The translations under genes and the position numbers were made by a program. This document shows positions 1 to 12,700 of a stretch of DNA of 64,000 bases, one piece after another. The stretch lies in contig NC_046677.1 of the NCBI RefSeq assembly GCF_003369915.1, forward strand, positions 19,796,913-19,860,912, written 5' to 3'. How positions within the stretch are numbered: position 1 is the first letter of the stretch; every line of letters starts with the position of its first letter. The notes below the pieces were generated by a model. It saw only the letters and a program-made list of their open reading frames with translations. It did no database searches and was not told the DNA's origin. The DNA is from Drosophila miranda. Its lineage: Eukaryota; Arthropoda; Insecta; Diptera; Drosophilidae.

Positions 1-600
1 GATGTGGCAGAGCTTGATGTCTCAGGAACTACATTTGCACGAGGCTGTTGAGGTGGGTAGCAGAAGATTGAATGATTCCTTAAACTAATATTCTCCAACT
101 CCGCAGGAATCCACGCTAAACTTCCAACGCAAGATCTCCCAACTGATGGCCAGCTTTGTGGAGCAGGCTCAGGTGTTCTTTCTCCAGCTCCGCGATGTCT
201 GCGGGCACTTTGCAGACAACATGACGGATATCGTGACGCAATTTCTTTCCGACAAATTATCTCGTCAGGAACTCGGGTCTGTTCCCAAAGAGTTAACAAT
301 GTGTGTTGACGATCGCGAGGAGGTCCTGAAGCTGGTCGAAGGGATGCGGACAGCCCACACCTATCGCGTTGATGAGCGCGAGGATCGCATGGCCAAGCGC
401 AGCAAGGAGTTCATTGACAAGATGATCCAGCAGCTGAACAAGTAAGTGGAAACTGAATTCAAAGGCAACAGAAAGCTATAGACTCTCTTTTTAGCAAGGA
501 AGTGGACCGCCATCGTGCCAAAATATTGGAAATCAATTCGTTTATGGAAATGATGACAGAGGCTCTAGGCAATCTTCCACAGGAGTTGAACCAGGAATAG
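1..600 (+). CDS. DRC3/LRRC48-like dynein regulatory complex subunit, C-terminal part
   Basis: The 3' end of a gene that begins before the window. Exons are 1-52 (frame from base 2), 107-441 and 495-600, joined by GT-AG introns of 54 and 53 bases, giving 163 visible residues and a TAG stop. AATAAA lies at 631-636. The protein is highly charged and probably coiled coil. The stretch HTYRVDEREDRMAKR followed by RHRAKILEINSF matches the C-terminal pattern I recall for DRC3/LRRC48 (HxxxIDxRED, then RNRxRVxEIN), a subunit of the nexin-dynein regulatory complex of motile axonemes. In flies such a protein would act in sperm flagella or chordotonal cilia. The leucine-rich-repeat half would lie upstream, out of view. 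The family call rests on motif memory only. The gene is convergent with the isomerase gene that ends at 676. Confidence 0.7.
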
Positions 601-675
601 TTTTGGGAGTAACAGTTTAATATAAATTTCAATAAATGCAGCATTTTGGACAGCATCAGTTTGATGCTATTTCTT

Positions 676-1646
676 CTATTTTTTCTCCTTGAGGCCCTCG
701 AGGTGGGCGCTCAGTCCCTCTTGGAACAGGGGAGTATTGATGTAGTCCACACAGGCACGTAGGTCTCCGGCACGATCCCTGAGCAACTCGGTGACATCGG
801 AATCCCGACACATTCGCTTGGTCAGTGTTCTGGCAATGGGATTGGCCTTGTCAAAGGTGCCAATGAAGGCAGCACACTGAGCCAGGGCCTCCTTTTTGCT
901 GCCGGCCACCTCATCGATAAGACCCACCTCCAGGGCCTCTTGAGTGCTGAATAGCTTACCTTGGTTCAGCGCCCGCTCGACAATTCTCCGTGGCAGCACA
1001 CTCTGGTAGGAGAGCATCATCCACTTGGAGACGACGAAACTAAACCGCGTGGCATGCACTCCGATGACAAAATCCGGCAGCATGACACGGTATTCGCAGG
1101 CCGTGGCCATAATGCAACCAGCGGCTGGCGCATGACCCTGAAATGGTAAAACGATTAGGGGGCTTGTTCGATGCAGAATAGGGACTTACATTAATGGCCG
1201 CTGCTGTGGGAATGCCGCAGAGATGCAGGGCCAGCCACAGGTCTTGGAAGATCGTCCAGAATTCCTTCAACCTCTCCTGATCGGGTTTGTACAGCTCTTT
1301 GAGGTCAAGTCCAGCGGAGAAAACCTTGTCATTGCTCTGGAAAATCACAACGAAATCGTGTCATAGAAAGTCTTTGTCCATTGCGCAGACTCACCGACGT
1401 CAAAATGAGCCCACGGCTCTTGTTGCACTCAATCTGGTTTATGGAATCAATCAGATCATGCATCAGATTCAAGGTGAGAGTGTTTACGGGCGGCAGATTC
1501 ATCGATAATGTGGCAATCCCACTCTTGTCGTCCACTTCGATCGTGGTAAGACCCGAGTTTGCTCCATTTGAGAGCGATCGCAAAGATTGGCTGCAAAGGA
1601 TGGGTTTTATCTGTCGGAGACTGCCTATTAGGCTGTTGCGCAACAT
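676..1646 (-). CDS. Mitochondrial enoyl-CoA delta-isomerase-like protein, copy 1 (predicted active-site loss)
   Basis: Exons 1646-1395, 1336-1190 and 1137-676 give 286 residues. An in-frame Met at 1682 would add 12. I chose the Met at 1646 because an Arg/Ser/Leu-rich presequence (MLRNSLIGSLRQ) follows it. The crotonase fold is clear: FSAGLD and AAAINGHAPAAGC form the CoA and oxyanion-hole regions, and the C-terminal helices are intact. The family (ECI1/DCI) shifts 3-cis or 3-trans double bonds to 2-trans during mitochondrial oxidation of unsaturated fatty acids. The motif GLNETQLG, which carries the catalytic Glu, reads GVHATRFS here, so Glu is replaced by Ala at about residue 162. The frame is open and splice sites and intron positions match the two neighbouring copies, so this is an expressed-looking but probably non-isomerase paralogue. 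It belongs to the fly cluster CG4592/CG4594/CG4598; I cannot say which member. Confidence 0.88.
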
Positions 1647-1885
1647 TTCTAAGACTTTTGAACTTGAGCAGCAATCACGCACTCAGCGACAGGCATAAAA
1701 TTAAACAAATAAGCTGGTTTTTTCATTTGCGAACCGAAAGAAAACAAAAAAAATCAAGCCGCAGCTGATCTGCAATCGATAGCGCGGTATCATGAAAACT
1801 GCCTATCGAGTGGAAAGAATTTAGTTTGAACAAAACAGAACATGAAATTTAAGTTAATATTCGGTTTTACATATAACAAAATTGA

Positions 1886-2838
1886 TCATTGCTTGTTGGC
1901 CTTCTTCTTCAGACCTTCGAGATAAATTCCTATACCCTTCTGCACCTCTGGCCGGTTGACCAGGGACAGGAAATCATCAACGTCCTGTTCGCGTTCCTTA
2001 TGGAATTGGCGCAAATTGTCCGCGCGGAACTGATGCTTGGTCAGAGCACGGGCTACGGGATTCACTTTGGCGAACGTGCCTATGAAGGCGACACACTTGT
2101 CCACAGCCTCCTCTTTGCTGTTGGCGATCTCGTCGATCAGGCCCTCCTGCAAGGCTTCATCCGTGGTGAACAAGCGACCCTGAGTAAGAGCCCGCTCCGC
2201 CACTCGTTTTGGCAGGACATTCAGATAGCCCGAAACCAGCCATTTGGGCGCAATAATCCCAAGTTGGGTTTCATTAAGTCCAATTATACAATTTGGCACC
2301 ATAACACGATACTCGCAGGCTGTGGCCAGAAGACATCCTCCTGCTGGGGCGTGGCCCTATGATATTAGCTTATAATAAAACGCTTCGGCTACCATATCTA
2401 CAGACTTACATTGATGGCAGCTGCTGTGGGCACACTGATCCCATAGAGATCGCACCAAACATTTTGTAATTCAGTCCAAACGGCACGAAGCCTTTGCGGG
2501 TCCGGCTTATACATTTCAAGGATGTCCAGGCCAGCAGAGAATACCTTCGGACTAGCCTGGGAAGTGAATACCATAATTATGCTGGTACGTATCATGTTTA
2601 AAGAGTGTCTTACGGATGTTATTATGAGGCCACGGCTATTGTTGTTCTTTATTTCGTTAATGGATGATTTAATATCCAATAGCAGTTCCAAATTTTGTCC
2701 ATTTACGGGGGGACGGCACATTGTGAGCGTGGCAATGCCGGTTTTGTCATTTACTTCCACTGTGGTCAGCTTAATTCCGGTGGACATGAAACGTCTGCGG
2801 CCTGTGCGGCACACAAAGCTCAAGAGTCTGGAAGACAT
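1886..2838 (-). CDS. Mitochondrial enoyl-CoA delta-isomerase, copy 2
   Basis: Exons 2838-2614, 2556-2410 and 2356-1886 give 280 residues. An upstream in-frame Met at 2859 adds seven hydrophobic residues; the start at 2838 gives a better presequence (MSSRLLSFVCRTGRRRF), which is Arg-rich and has no acids. Crotonase landmarks are present: FSAGLD, AAAINGHAPAGGC and GLNETQLGI, whose Glu at about residue 153 is the expected catalytic base. The protein should isomerise 3-enoyl-CoA to 2-trans-enoyl-CoA in the mitochondrial matrix. Intron positions and phases are identical to copies 1 and 3; the middle exon is 147 bases in all three, which proves tandem duplication. The C-terminus KKANKQ is not a peroxisomal SKL signal. 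Confidence 0.93.
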
Positions 2839-3034
2839 CGCTATCACCAAAGTATACAAAAGATGACCTTTGTTCTGCCGGTTTCAGATTGTTGCCCTGA
2901 AGCTGTAAAGCATAAAATGATATAATTATACAAGCAGTGAAGGAGTTCTTTTTATATAAAATATATTTCTGAAGTATTCCACACACCTTTTAAATTACCT
3001 CCCAGCTGAATTCCAAAATCAAAATATTCTTCTC

Positions 3035-3120
3035 AGCTATAACAGAGCCTGTTCTGCCACTATCGACCAACGACTGTATTTTTCCATTCGATTATCCTAT
3101 CGTCGCACCTCTGGTTTGAA
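3035..3120. promoter_or_regulatory. Promoter region of isomerase copy 2, related to that of copy 3
   Basis: This stretch just upstream of copy 2 contains CCTGTTCTGCCACTATCGA. A related block, CCTGTTGCGCTACTATCGG, lies at about 4416-4434, upstream of copy 3. Both follow a TCAGCT word and both carry a CTATCG box resembling half of a DREF site. I infer that promoter DNA was copied with the gene and then kept. No transcription start can be fixed from sequence alone. Confidence 0.45.
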
Positions 3121-3240
3121 TTTTTAACAAACTGATTGTGATAGACTCCTTCTGCAGTGTCTTTCCCAGCAAGTTTTTTCCAACATTCGGGGATAAATGG
3201 CTTTATTTTTTTAATTGGAAATTATAATTTCAATAAATGG

Positions 3241-4197
3241 TTATTTCTTGGCCTTCTTCTTCAGACCTTCGAGATAAATGCCCAGACCTTTCTGCACGCC
3301 TGGCTGGTTAATAAAGAACAAAAACTTCTCCAGATCGTCCTTACGCTCGTTTTCCAATTGCTGCAAATCGGCTGCGCGGAACTGCTGTTTGGTCAGTGCC
3401 CGAGCCAACGGATTCACTCTGGCGAATGTACCTATGAAGGCGGCACACTTTTCCACCGCCTCTTCCTTGCTAGTGGCAGTCTCGTCGATGAGGCCAATCT
3501 GCAAGGCCTCCTCTGTCGAGAACATACGGCCCTGATTGAGAGCCCGCTCTGCCTGACGTTGTGGGAGAACGCTTAGGAAAGACGACATGAACCACTTGGG
3601 CGCCACAATGCCCAGTTGCGTCTCATTCAAGCCGATGGTGAATTTTGGCAGCATAACTCTGTACTCGCAAGATGTGGCCAAAAGACATCCTCCAGCGGGG
3701 GAGTGGCCCTACGAAAGCAAATCGTTAGAGCAGGCGTGGGTTTCTATGTCTGGAAGCTTACATTGATGGCAGCTGCGGTGGGGACACTGCTACCATAGAG
3801 GGCAAGCCAAACCTCCTGCAGTTGCGTCCAAAAGGCACGAATCCTCTCCTTTTCGGGATTATACATTTCCATGATATCCAGACCAGCTGAGAATATTGTA
3901 GCATTGGACTGCAAGTGTTTTATGCGATTGATTAGATGTGCGCGCCAAGAATTTATTGCACTATCTTACGGATGTCAGTATGAGACCCCGGCTTTTGTTG
4001 CTCTCGATTTCGTCAATGGAGGTTTTTAGATCCTTGAGTAGTTCCAAGTTGAGTCCATTTACTGGCGCCCTGCACATGGTGAGCGTGGCGATCCCTGTTT
4101 TGTCATTGACCTCCACGGTCGTCAGTTTGGTGGCGGTGGACATGAGCCGGCTAGGGCCACTTCGGGCCACCAGACTCAAGACTTTTGTTCGGAGCAT
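3241..4197 (-). CDS. Mitochondrial enoyl-CoA delta-isomerase, copy 3
   Basis: Exons 4197-3970, 3908-3762 and 3708-3241 give 280 residues. A Met at 4230 is also in frame, but MLRTKVLSLVARSGPSR at 4197 is a typical mitochondrial presequence. The motifs FSAGLD, AAAINGHSPAGGC and GLNETQLGI are intact, with the catalytic Glu at about residue 154. The sequence is closer to copy 2 than to copy 1, for example in shared blocks ATKLTTVEVNDKTGIATLTM and GIYLEGLKKKA. It is transcribed away from TRAP-gamma; the 460 bases between the two starts should hold both promoters. It is probably the canonical, most active enzyme of the cluster, though that is inference. Confidence 0.93.
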
Positions 4198-4658
4198 TAC
4201 GATTCTGAATTGAACGAAAGATGTAAACAACTTGAAATGACCTTTGGACAGGTGCTCTTTCAGAGATAGTTTAGCTTTTAAGCATACAAATTAACAATTA
4301 GATTGTCTTAAATGCAGCCGCAACATAAACCAAATGCAGACTGCTCTGTTTATTCATTAGCGTACCTTTAATTTCAAACTTATTTATATAAAAACAAATT
4401 CCGCTCAGCTGCAGAACCTGTTGCGCTACTATCGGCAGATGGTACTGTTGCTATCGGCTGGAGACAACTATGGGCTGCCAGGGCTGTCAAATAGACGTCC
4501 CCGGTGCAACTCTGCCTTTGACGTTTACACGTCACATCGGCGAGAAGCCGACTACCCTCGACTCTTGCATTCGTGTACACTTCGGTATAGACTTTTCCGT
4601 GCGTTGGTAGCAACTTTCACTAGAGCTCTTGCTTTTGTTTAACTGAAATTACTGAAAA

Positions 4659-5297
4659 ATGGGCTCTGGCAAGCAACAAAAAGTGCAGTCTTCTGGCTTC
4701 ACCAAGGAGGAAGAGCTTCTGCTGCAGGATTTCAGCCGCAATGTGAGCACAAAGTCCTCGGCCCTGTTCTACGGCAATGCCTTTATCGTGTCCGCGGTGC
4801 CCATCTGTGAGTAAAGTGACACGTTGTTGATTTTTGGGGCCGACCTTTATGAATGAAAGTTGTGCTTTGCAGGGCTCTTCTGGCGCATACACAACATGGA
4901 CCTGTTGCCCAGCTCCATTCTGTTCGTGTTGGTGACCGCCGCTAGCACCTATCTGATGGCCACTGCCTACAAGAACATCAAGTTCCAGCTGAAGCACAAG
5001 ATCGCCGGACGTCGCGAGGACGCTGTTACCCGCGAGGTGAACCGCCAGCTGGGCGACGACAAGAAGGTCACCCGCAAGGAGAAGGACGAGCGGATCCTCT
5101 GGAAGAAGAACGAGGTCGCCGACTACGAGGCCACCACCTTTTCGATTTTCTACAACAATTCCATCTACCTGGCCGTCATCATCTTCATCAGCTTCTTCCT
5201 GCTGAAGAACTCGACGCCGTTTGTGAACTACATTTTCTCCGTTGGCCTCGCCAGCGGAGCCCTGGCGCTCTTCTCCACCAGCGCCCAAGTGAACTGA
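4659..5297 (+). CDS. Translocon-associated protein subunit gamma (TRAP-gamma, SSR3)
   Basis: Exons 4659-4806 and 4873-5297 give 190 residues; human SSR3 is about 185. The start MGSGKQQKV is followed by the acidic cytosolic segment [21 protein letters not shown]. Two membrane helices follow (around [17 protein letters not shown] and [17 protein letters not shown]), then a long Lys/Arg/Glu-rich cytosolic loop, then two more helices ([13 protein letters not shown] and [16 protein letters not shown]). This four-pass layout is that of TRAP-gamma, part of the TRAP complex that assists Sec61 in inserting secretory proteins at the endoplasmic reticulum. Codon use in exon 2 is strongly biased to G/C third bases, as in highly expressed fly genes. 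AATAAA lies at 5530-5535. D. melanogaster CG5885 is the likely orthologue. Confidence 0.95.
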
Positions 5298-5659
5298 ACA
5301 AATTTCGTCATCTACTCGTAATGTTAGGCCCTTTAAGAGATTGATTCCCTACCCTAAACAGCGGGCGAGAATTCCGTTCATCCAAAACTCGTACATCGGC
5401 TGAGACATATCATCCATCAGTCGTCCGATAAGCATTTCCAGCAATGAACATAGAAATTTTTATAGCATGAAGATGCAATTGTTGTCTTTCTTGTAGAAAG
5501 CTGATCAACTTCTATTCGCAAAAAATTTAATAAATTGTAAAGATAAAATAATTTCTTTCTTTATTACTAGTTAAAGGGGTTTCTCTTTAGCGAAAATTTT
5601 CAGTACTAATTTAATCGCTTAAATGCGGAAAGGAGTCAGCTCTAGCTGGACAATCCTAT

Positions 5660-7303
<1,644 letters not shown>

Positions 7304-7790
7304 CTTGTGTGGATTTCACTTTTAATTCTTTATCAAATGAAGGTTATATAGAACTCGAGACGCTGACGACAACCGTTTGGGGGGACAACTTTCGACTTCT
7401 GTTTAATTCGGACGCTCCGTCGCTGGCATATTAGTGCGGAGAAAAAGCTTTCAGAGCTTTGCAGTTTCCATTTTATGGCGCAAAGCTTTGCTGCAGCCGA
7501 CAAACAAGTCTCTTATCAGCTGTGCCATGCACTGAAAGAAATTCCTTCAAATGAAACAATGGGTGGAAATATTGATCTTAGAAGCTTAATATGTATTTTC
7601 AATGACTGCTCTCGAGTGAGGATACAATACGTAATTCTGCAGTTCTAAATTTGACTTTATACTTAATGGAAACTAAGACAGAAAGTGGAGAAAGGAGGAG
7701 GAATCTCATACTTGACATTATATTATTGGGGATTACATTACTTAAGTTTGTATTTTATATGCATTAGTGTGCGGTCCATATATCTAGGCT
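7304..7790. other. Spacer: yip2 leader and Srp54 3' flank
   Basis: Bases 7304 to about 7440 are probably the yip2 5' untranslated region and core promoter on the minus strand. The rest, up to the stop of Srp54 at 7791, is AT-rich and should hold the Srp54 3' untranslated region. I see no coding potential or structured RNA here. Confidence 0.5.
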
Positions 7791-9338
7791 CTAGGGGGAG
7801 TTGGATATATCCATGTTGTCCGACTTCTCGACGCTCACCGATTTGCGCGACTTGGAATCGGCGCTAGAGCGCGAACTCTTCAACTCTATATCTTCGGAGA
7901 TGACCTTCAGTTTGCGTCCTGGTGCCTCGGGTGTGCGAGAGCGTTCGCGCCGCCGGACGACCAAAGAGGCAGTCTTTGCGAAAACAGTGGACACATCTTT
8001 ACTGCGGCTTGTACGGGACTTGCTTCTAAGGGCGATAACCGGTGGTGGCGAGGGCGAGCTGCGTTTGCTGCGCGACCTGGGCGAACGGGAGGAGCGCTTC
8101 TCACGGTGCGACTTCTTGCTGCGCTCGCGAGAACGGGAGCGTTTGCTGCTGGTGCTGCCACCGGCTCCATGCGAACGGGAACGCCGGGAGCGTGAGGTGC
8201 TGCTACGATGACGGGACCTAGAGCGCTTACCGCGCGCCCTTGATGGTTTGCCCCCGCGGGAGCGTGACCTACGCGAACGGGAGGTGCTGCGACGGTGACG
8301 GGATCTGGAGCGCTTGCTTCGCGAACGTGACGAGTGCTTTCCTCTAGAGCGAGAGCGCCTGGAACGCGAACCACTGCGTCGCTCCCTGGAGCCAGAGCGA
8401 CGTGAGCGTCTCCGGGACGTGGACCGATGCGAGCGAGAGCGGCTGGTGCGGCGATCCCGAGAGCGGGAACGGGAGCGGGACCGACGTCGCTTGTCCTTGG
8501 CCAGCATGCCGATCACTGGATCAATAGCGGCCGATATCATACTCTGCGCCTCCTTCACAATGGTCATGGCCTCCTCGATCTCCGCCTGGGCCGCCTCGTT
8601 GGACTTGGCCTCTGGCTTGGTGATACAGTATGTCGAATGGTAAACACTCAGATAGCCGCCCTTGAACTCCTGGCCCTGCATGCGTAGGGCGTGGATGATG
8701 CTGGTCTGCTCACAGAATTCGATCATGCAGTATGTCTTGTTGTCCTTCTCGGCCCAGCGCGCATATTTCACTTCTCCAGCACGCTGGAAGCACTCCATAA
8801 GGTCGTCCAGGCGCCACTCGTTCTTCACATCGCACACAATAATGGTTCGCCGGATCTCCTCGATCTTGCGAGCATCATAGAACGACGGCAGAGCCGGATA
8901 CTCCGGTAGATTGAACTCCACTAGCTTGGGGTCATAGGTCTTGATAACCTGTTGCGGCAGCTGCCCCTCGATGCGATTGATCACCTCGGGTGGCAGTTTC
9001 GAGTCGGGCTTCTGCAGGCCCGGCACTATAGTGCCGTTCTTGAGCATCTCCAGAGCGCGGTACTCCTCGGGAATGGCCAGCACGGGGATGACAATCAGGG
9101 CGCGATCAATGAATACCGTGTTGGTGAGATGCTGGGCCACAGGAACACTAGTCGTTTCCGTGTACTTCACATAGCAGATGCGCGACTGCACGGGACACGA
9201 GACATCGCGGATGGTGGGATAAAGCCGGATCTCCTCAATTTTGCCGATGTTGCCGAACAGCGTTTGCATCTGGTCCTTGGTGGCCTGCGGCGCAATGTTG
9301 GTCACCTGTATAACACGCGGAGTGTTACCGCCCGCCAT
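7791..9338 (-). CDS. Srp54: SR-family splicing regulator with two RRMs (SREK1-like)
   Basis: A single exon of 515 residues. RRM1 lies at about 7-85 (RVIQVTNIAPQATKDQM at its start). The second RRM, at about 165-240, begins RTIIVCDVKNEW and has the RNP1-like strand TYCMIEF. A helix rich in Ala/Glu follows, then a long RS domain from about 285 that mixes SR dipeptides with KRSRSRHR blocks. One 20-residue block of the RS domain is duplicated (around 8210-8330 in DNA). The tail from about 440 is Ser/Lys-rich. The layout matches fly Srp54, an SR protein that binds U2AF50 and aids 3' splice-site choice, and human SREK1. The gene should not be confused with the 54 kDa subunit of the signal recognition particle. 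It is divergent from Etl1, 364 bases apart. Confidence 0.93.
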   Translation of the reverse strand: MAGGNTPRVIQVTNIAPQATKDQMQTLFGNIGKIEEIRLYPTIRDVSCPVQSRICYVKYTETTSVPVAQHLTNTVFIDRALIVIPVLAIPEEYRALEMLKNGTIVPGLQKPDSKLPPEVINRIEGQLPQQVIKTYDPKLVEFNLPEYPALPSFYDARKIEEIRRTIIVCDVKNEWRLDDLMECFQRAGEVKYARWAEKDNKTYCMIEFCEQTSIIHALRMQGQEFKGGYLSVYHSTYCITKPEAKSNEAAQAEIEEAMTIVKEAQSMISAAIDPVIGMLAKDKRRRSRSRSRSRDRRTSRSRSHRSTSRRRSRRSGSRERRSGSRSRRSRSRGKHSSRSRSKRSRSRHRRSTSRSRRSRSRGGKPSRARGKRSRSRHRSSTSRSRRSRSHGAGGSTSSKRSRSRERSKKSHREKRSSRSPRSRSKRSSPSPPPVIALRSKSRTSRSKDVSTVFAKTASLVVRRRERSRTPEAPGRKLKVISEDIELKSSRSSADSKSRKSVSVEKSDNMDISNSP

Positions 9339-9498
9339 TGTCGCCAGTTTGCTGGTGCGCTCTCAGCTCAAAAAACGTGTTATTTGCAAGAAAAATACTT
9401 GCAATTAACCTACAAGCAAGCGAAAAAAAGCAAGGGTTGCAAGCGCGTCACACAGAATCGATTGCCACAACAGGGTTGCACGTTACGCACGCCATCTG

Positions 9499-9506
9499 TA
9501 TCGATA
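9499..9506. promoter_or_regulatory. DRE (TATCGATA) between Srp54 and Etl1
   Basis: A perfect palindromic TATCGATA, the binding site of DREF (and overlapping BEAF-32 CGATA sites). It lies 161 bases upstream of the Srp54 start and 197 upstream of the Etl1 start, where a shared divergent housekeeping promoter is expected. Confidence 0.7.
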
Positions 9507-9702
9507 TAGCGTATCGGCCTACCGTACTCGTGACTATCGGATCGGTGTTCCTCATACTCCTAGGCTCTGTTCTCCGTGTAAACGCAAAGAGGCAAAGGTG
9601 TAGGGAAATCGTTTTCGCATATATGTCAATCTTGTATTTAGGCACTAATAATTGTGACTAAAAAAGTAAACAAGCTGTCAGTTAGCCCAGCCTTGCCCAA
9701 AG

Positions 9703-12700
9703 ATGTCAGACAGCTCATCGCCTACCAAATCGAGTTTGAGTGATTTGCGACAGTTTCGCATCAATAAAAATACAGCCGTCTCCTCAGGCCAGGCTAAAAC
9801 TGGTAACAAAGTTATTGACATTTCATGCTACGGTTTTGTAATTGTGGCAACCCTTTACAGAGAGAGTTCCTGGCAAGAAACGAATCCAGGTAATGGCAGA
9901 CAGTGACAGCGACGGTGCCGACAGCCATGTGACGAAGAAGACCAAGCTGGAGCTGACTGTAAAAGAAAAGGAGGAACGCTACATGGCAGCTGCGAAAATA
10001 TCGCCGCAGTATGATACAATGGTACGTTCGTGAACAGAACAGGTCAAAATCTGGCGCGGGGCAGGGGGAACACGAGCGTCCTCTACTGGTACATACATAT
10101 GTATGTGTGCGCGGAACATGGCGATGTTCAGGGCCGGCGTTCCAAAACAGCTGTCGCGTACAGGGCCGTCGCAAAGGGGATCGCAGATATCGATATCGAT
10201 TTATTTTTTGAGTCCGGTGTAAGAATTTTCCACTTTCCGTTATTTTAGGCCGTTCAGGAGTCGCTTTCGCGCTCGAACTGGGATGTGGCAGCCTCCATAC
10301 GATATCTGAGAGAGCACTGCAAGCCGAAGGGGCAAAATGGTCCCTTGGTCAAGCCTAAACTGCAGCCAAGCTCACATTCCAGCAGGGCACCGGCCTACTC
10401 GGACGGCGAATGCTCGGACGATGAAGACGTCAAGCAGTCCAAGGATCAGGTCTACGACAGTGATGACAGCGACTCCGAGATGGCCACCAAGATGACTGGC
10501 CAGCGCAAGAAGGTGTTCCAGTTCATGAACGAGGCTACCATCGTGGAGCTGCAGTCGGTGAAGACGCTCTCCGAGAAGAAGGCGACTCTGATCATTGAGC
10601 AGCGGCCATTCGGTGACTGGGCGGGGCTGCGCAAGAAGCTGGAGAGCATCCGGATGTCGGGCGATCTGCTGAACTATGCCCAGGATCTGATCAACAAGCA
10701 GAACACGGTCGCTACAATCTTGAACAAGTGCAACAATATGGTGTCGCGTCTGGAGAAGGCCATCTCCAATGGTGGCGGTATCGTGGACCAGCCCAAGATG
10801 CTGACCAGCGGGTAAGTCATGTCCAGTACAATCATGAGAAATACTCTCTTCAATATCGGATGAATTGCAGAATGCAGTTGGCCGACTATCAGATAATAGG
10901 CCTCAATTGGCTCACTGTGATGCACAAACAGGAGATGAACGGCATCCTGGCGGACGAAATGGGTCTGGGCAAGACCATACAGGTGATTGCCTTTCTGGCC
11001 TATCTGAAGGAGAAAGGTCTCAGCAAAGCAGCCCACCTGATTGTAGTCCCCTCCTCTACTCTGGACAACTGGGAGGCCGAGATCGCGCGATGGTGTCCCA
11101 CTCTGGTGGTAGAGAAGTATCATGGCTCGCAGGACGAGCGCAGGAGGATGCGTGGACGGTATGCCAAGGACGGCTTCACTGGCTTCGATGTCCTGCTGAC
11201 AACGTGAGTAGCGACACTCCCCTTGAACGTTTCATCCGTTTCATGATTGCTCGCTTCTTATCGCAGCTACCATATCGTTGGCTCCACGCCCGAGGAGAGG
11301 AAAATGTTCCGGGTGTGCAAGCTGGACTACGTCATCTTCGATGAGGCGCACATGCTGAAGAACATGACCACGCAGCGGTATGCCAACCTCATAACCATCA
11401 ACGCCCGAATGCGCATTCTGCTAACCGGCACACCCCTGCAGAACAACCTGCTGGAGCTGATCTCCCTGCTGTGCTTCGTGATGCCCAAGTTTTTCGCGAA
11501 GAGCATCGAGGATATCAAATCGTTGTTTGTCAAGGCAAGACACGGCCGAGCCTCCTTTCATGTGCATATCGAGCTAAACAGGTTTTTGGTTTCCCTTTTG
11601 CAGAAGAACAAGACCGACGGCGACCAGGAGGAGGTGTCCCAGTTTCAGGAAACACAAATACAGCGGGCCAAGCGCATCATGAAGCCCTTTGTACTCCGGC
11701 GCCTCAAGAAAGATGTCCTCAAACACCTGCCCAAAAAGCAAAGCTTTGTGGTAAGCGGAATAGTTGAAAATCTTACGTCCCAAAATTATCATTCCGTTAT
11801 GTTTAAAGGAAAAAGTCCCGATGAGCAGCAAACAGAGAGAGTACTACCACGAGGTGGTCGACTATTATTCCAATAACAAAGGCGTCGTGTGCAGCGGCGG
11901 CGATCGGGCTGGCATCACCATCATGATGGAGATGCGGCGCTGTGCCAATCATCCGCTGCTGATGCGCCACTACTTTACCGACGAGCATCTGCGCGGCTTC
12001 TCCAAGCGCCTGGCACGCGCCACAACCTACAAAAAGACCAACGAGCAGTACATTTTCGAGGAGCTGGCCATCATGTCCGACTTCCAGGTCTATCAGCTTT
12101 GCAACAAGCATGTAAGTGTGCTCCAGAGAGAGAGTCAGCCCCTTTAAAGCTAACATCCATTGTTGTTTACTAAAGGAAATGACCGACGTGAGGATACCGG
12201 ATGAACTGATATGCGATTCGGGTAAATTCGAGTTCCTGGACACCCTGCTGCCGAAGCTGAAGGAGGAGGGACACCGGGTGCTGCTCTTCAGCCAGTTCAC
12301 CATGATGTTGGACATTGTGGAGGAGTATATGCGCATACGAAAGCATGGATTCTGCCGCCTGGACGGCGCCACCGCCGTGAAGGAGCGACAGGATCTCATC
12401 ACGGACTTCAATGTGGATGACAATATCTTTGTGTTTCTGCTATCCACAAAGGCCGGCGGCGTGGGCATCAACCTGACGGCTGCCGACACCTGCATCATCC
12501 ACGACATTGACTTCAATCCGTACAACGACAAGCAGGCCGAAGATCGGTGTCATCGCATGGGCCAGCAGCGGCCAGTCACTATCTACCGCCTGGTGGCGGA
12601 GAGCACCATCGAGGAGGGCATCCTGATGGCCGCCGAAGAGAAGCTAAAGCTAGAGAAGGAGATCACCTCCACCGAGAAGGGCGAGGGCGAGGTACACGAG

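Noticed and set aside
4620-5288. 222-codon minus-strand frame opposite TRAP-gamma
   Set aside because: Antisense of a strongly biased gene; Gly/Val/Leu-rich low-complexity translation with no family.
7907-8374. 155-codon Ala/Pro/Arg-rich frame inside Srp54
   Set aside because: A second-frame reading of the RS-domain repeats; no independent start context or homology.
11803-12531. 242-codon minus-strand frame opposite Etl1
   Set aside because: It crosses a clear Etl1 intron and mirrors the helicase C-terminal lobe.
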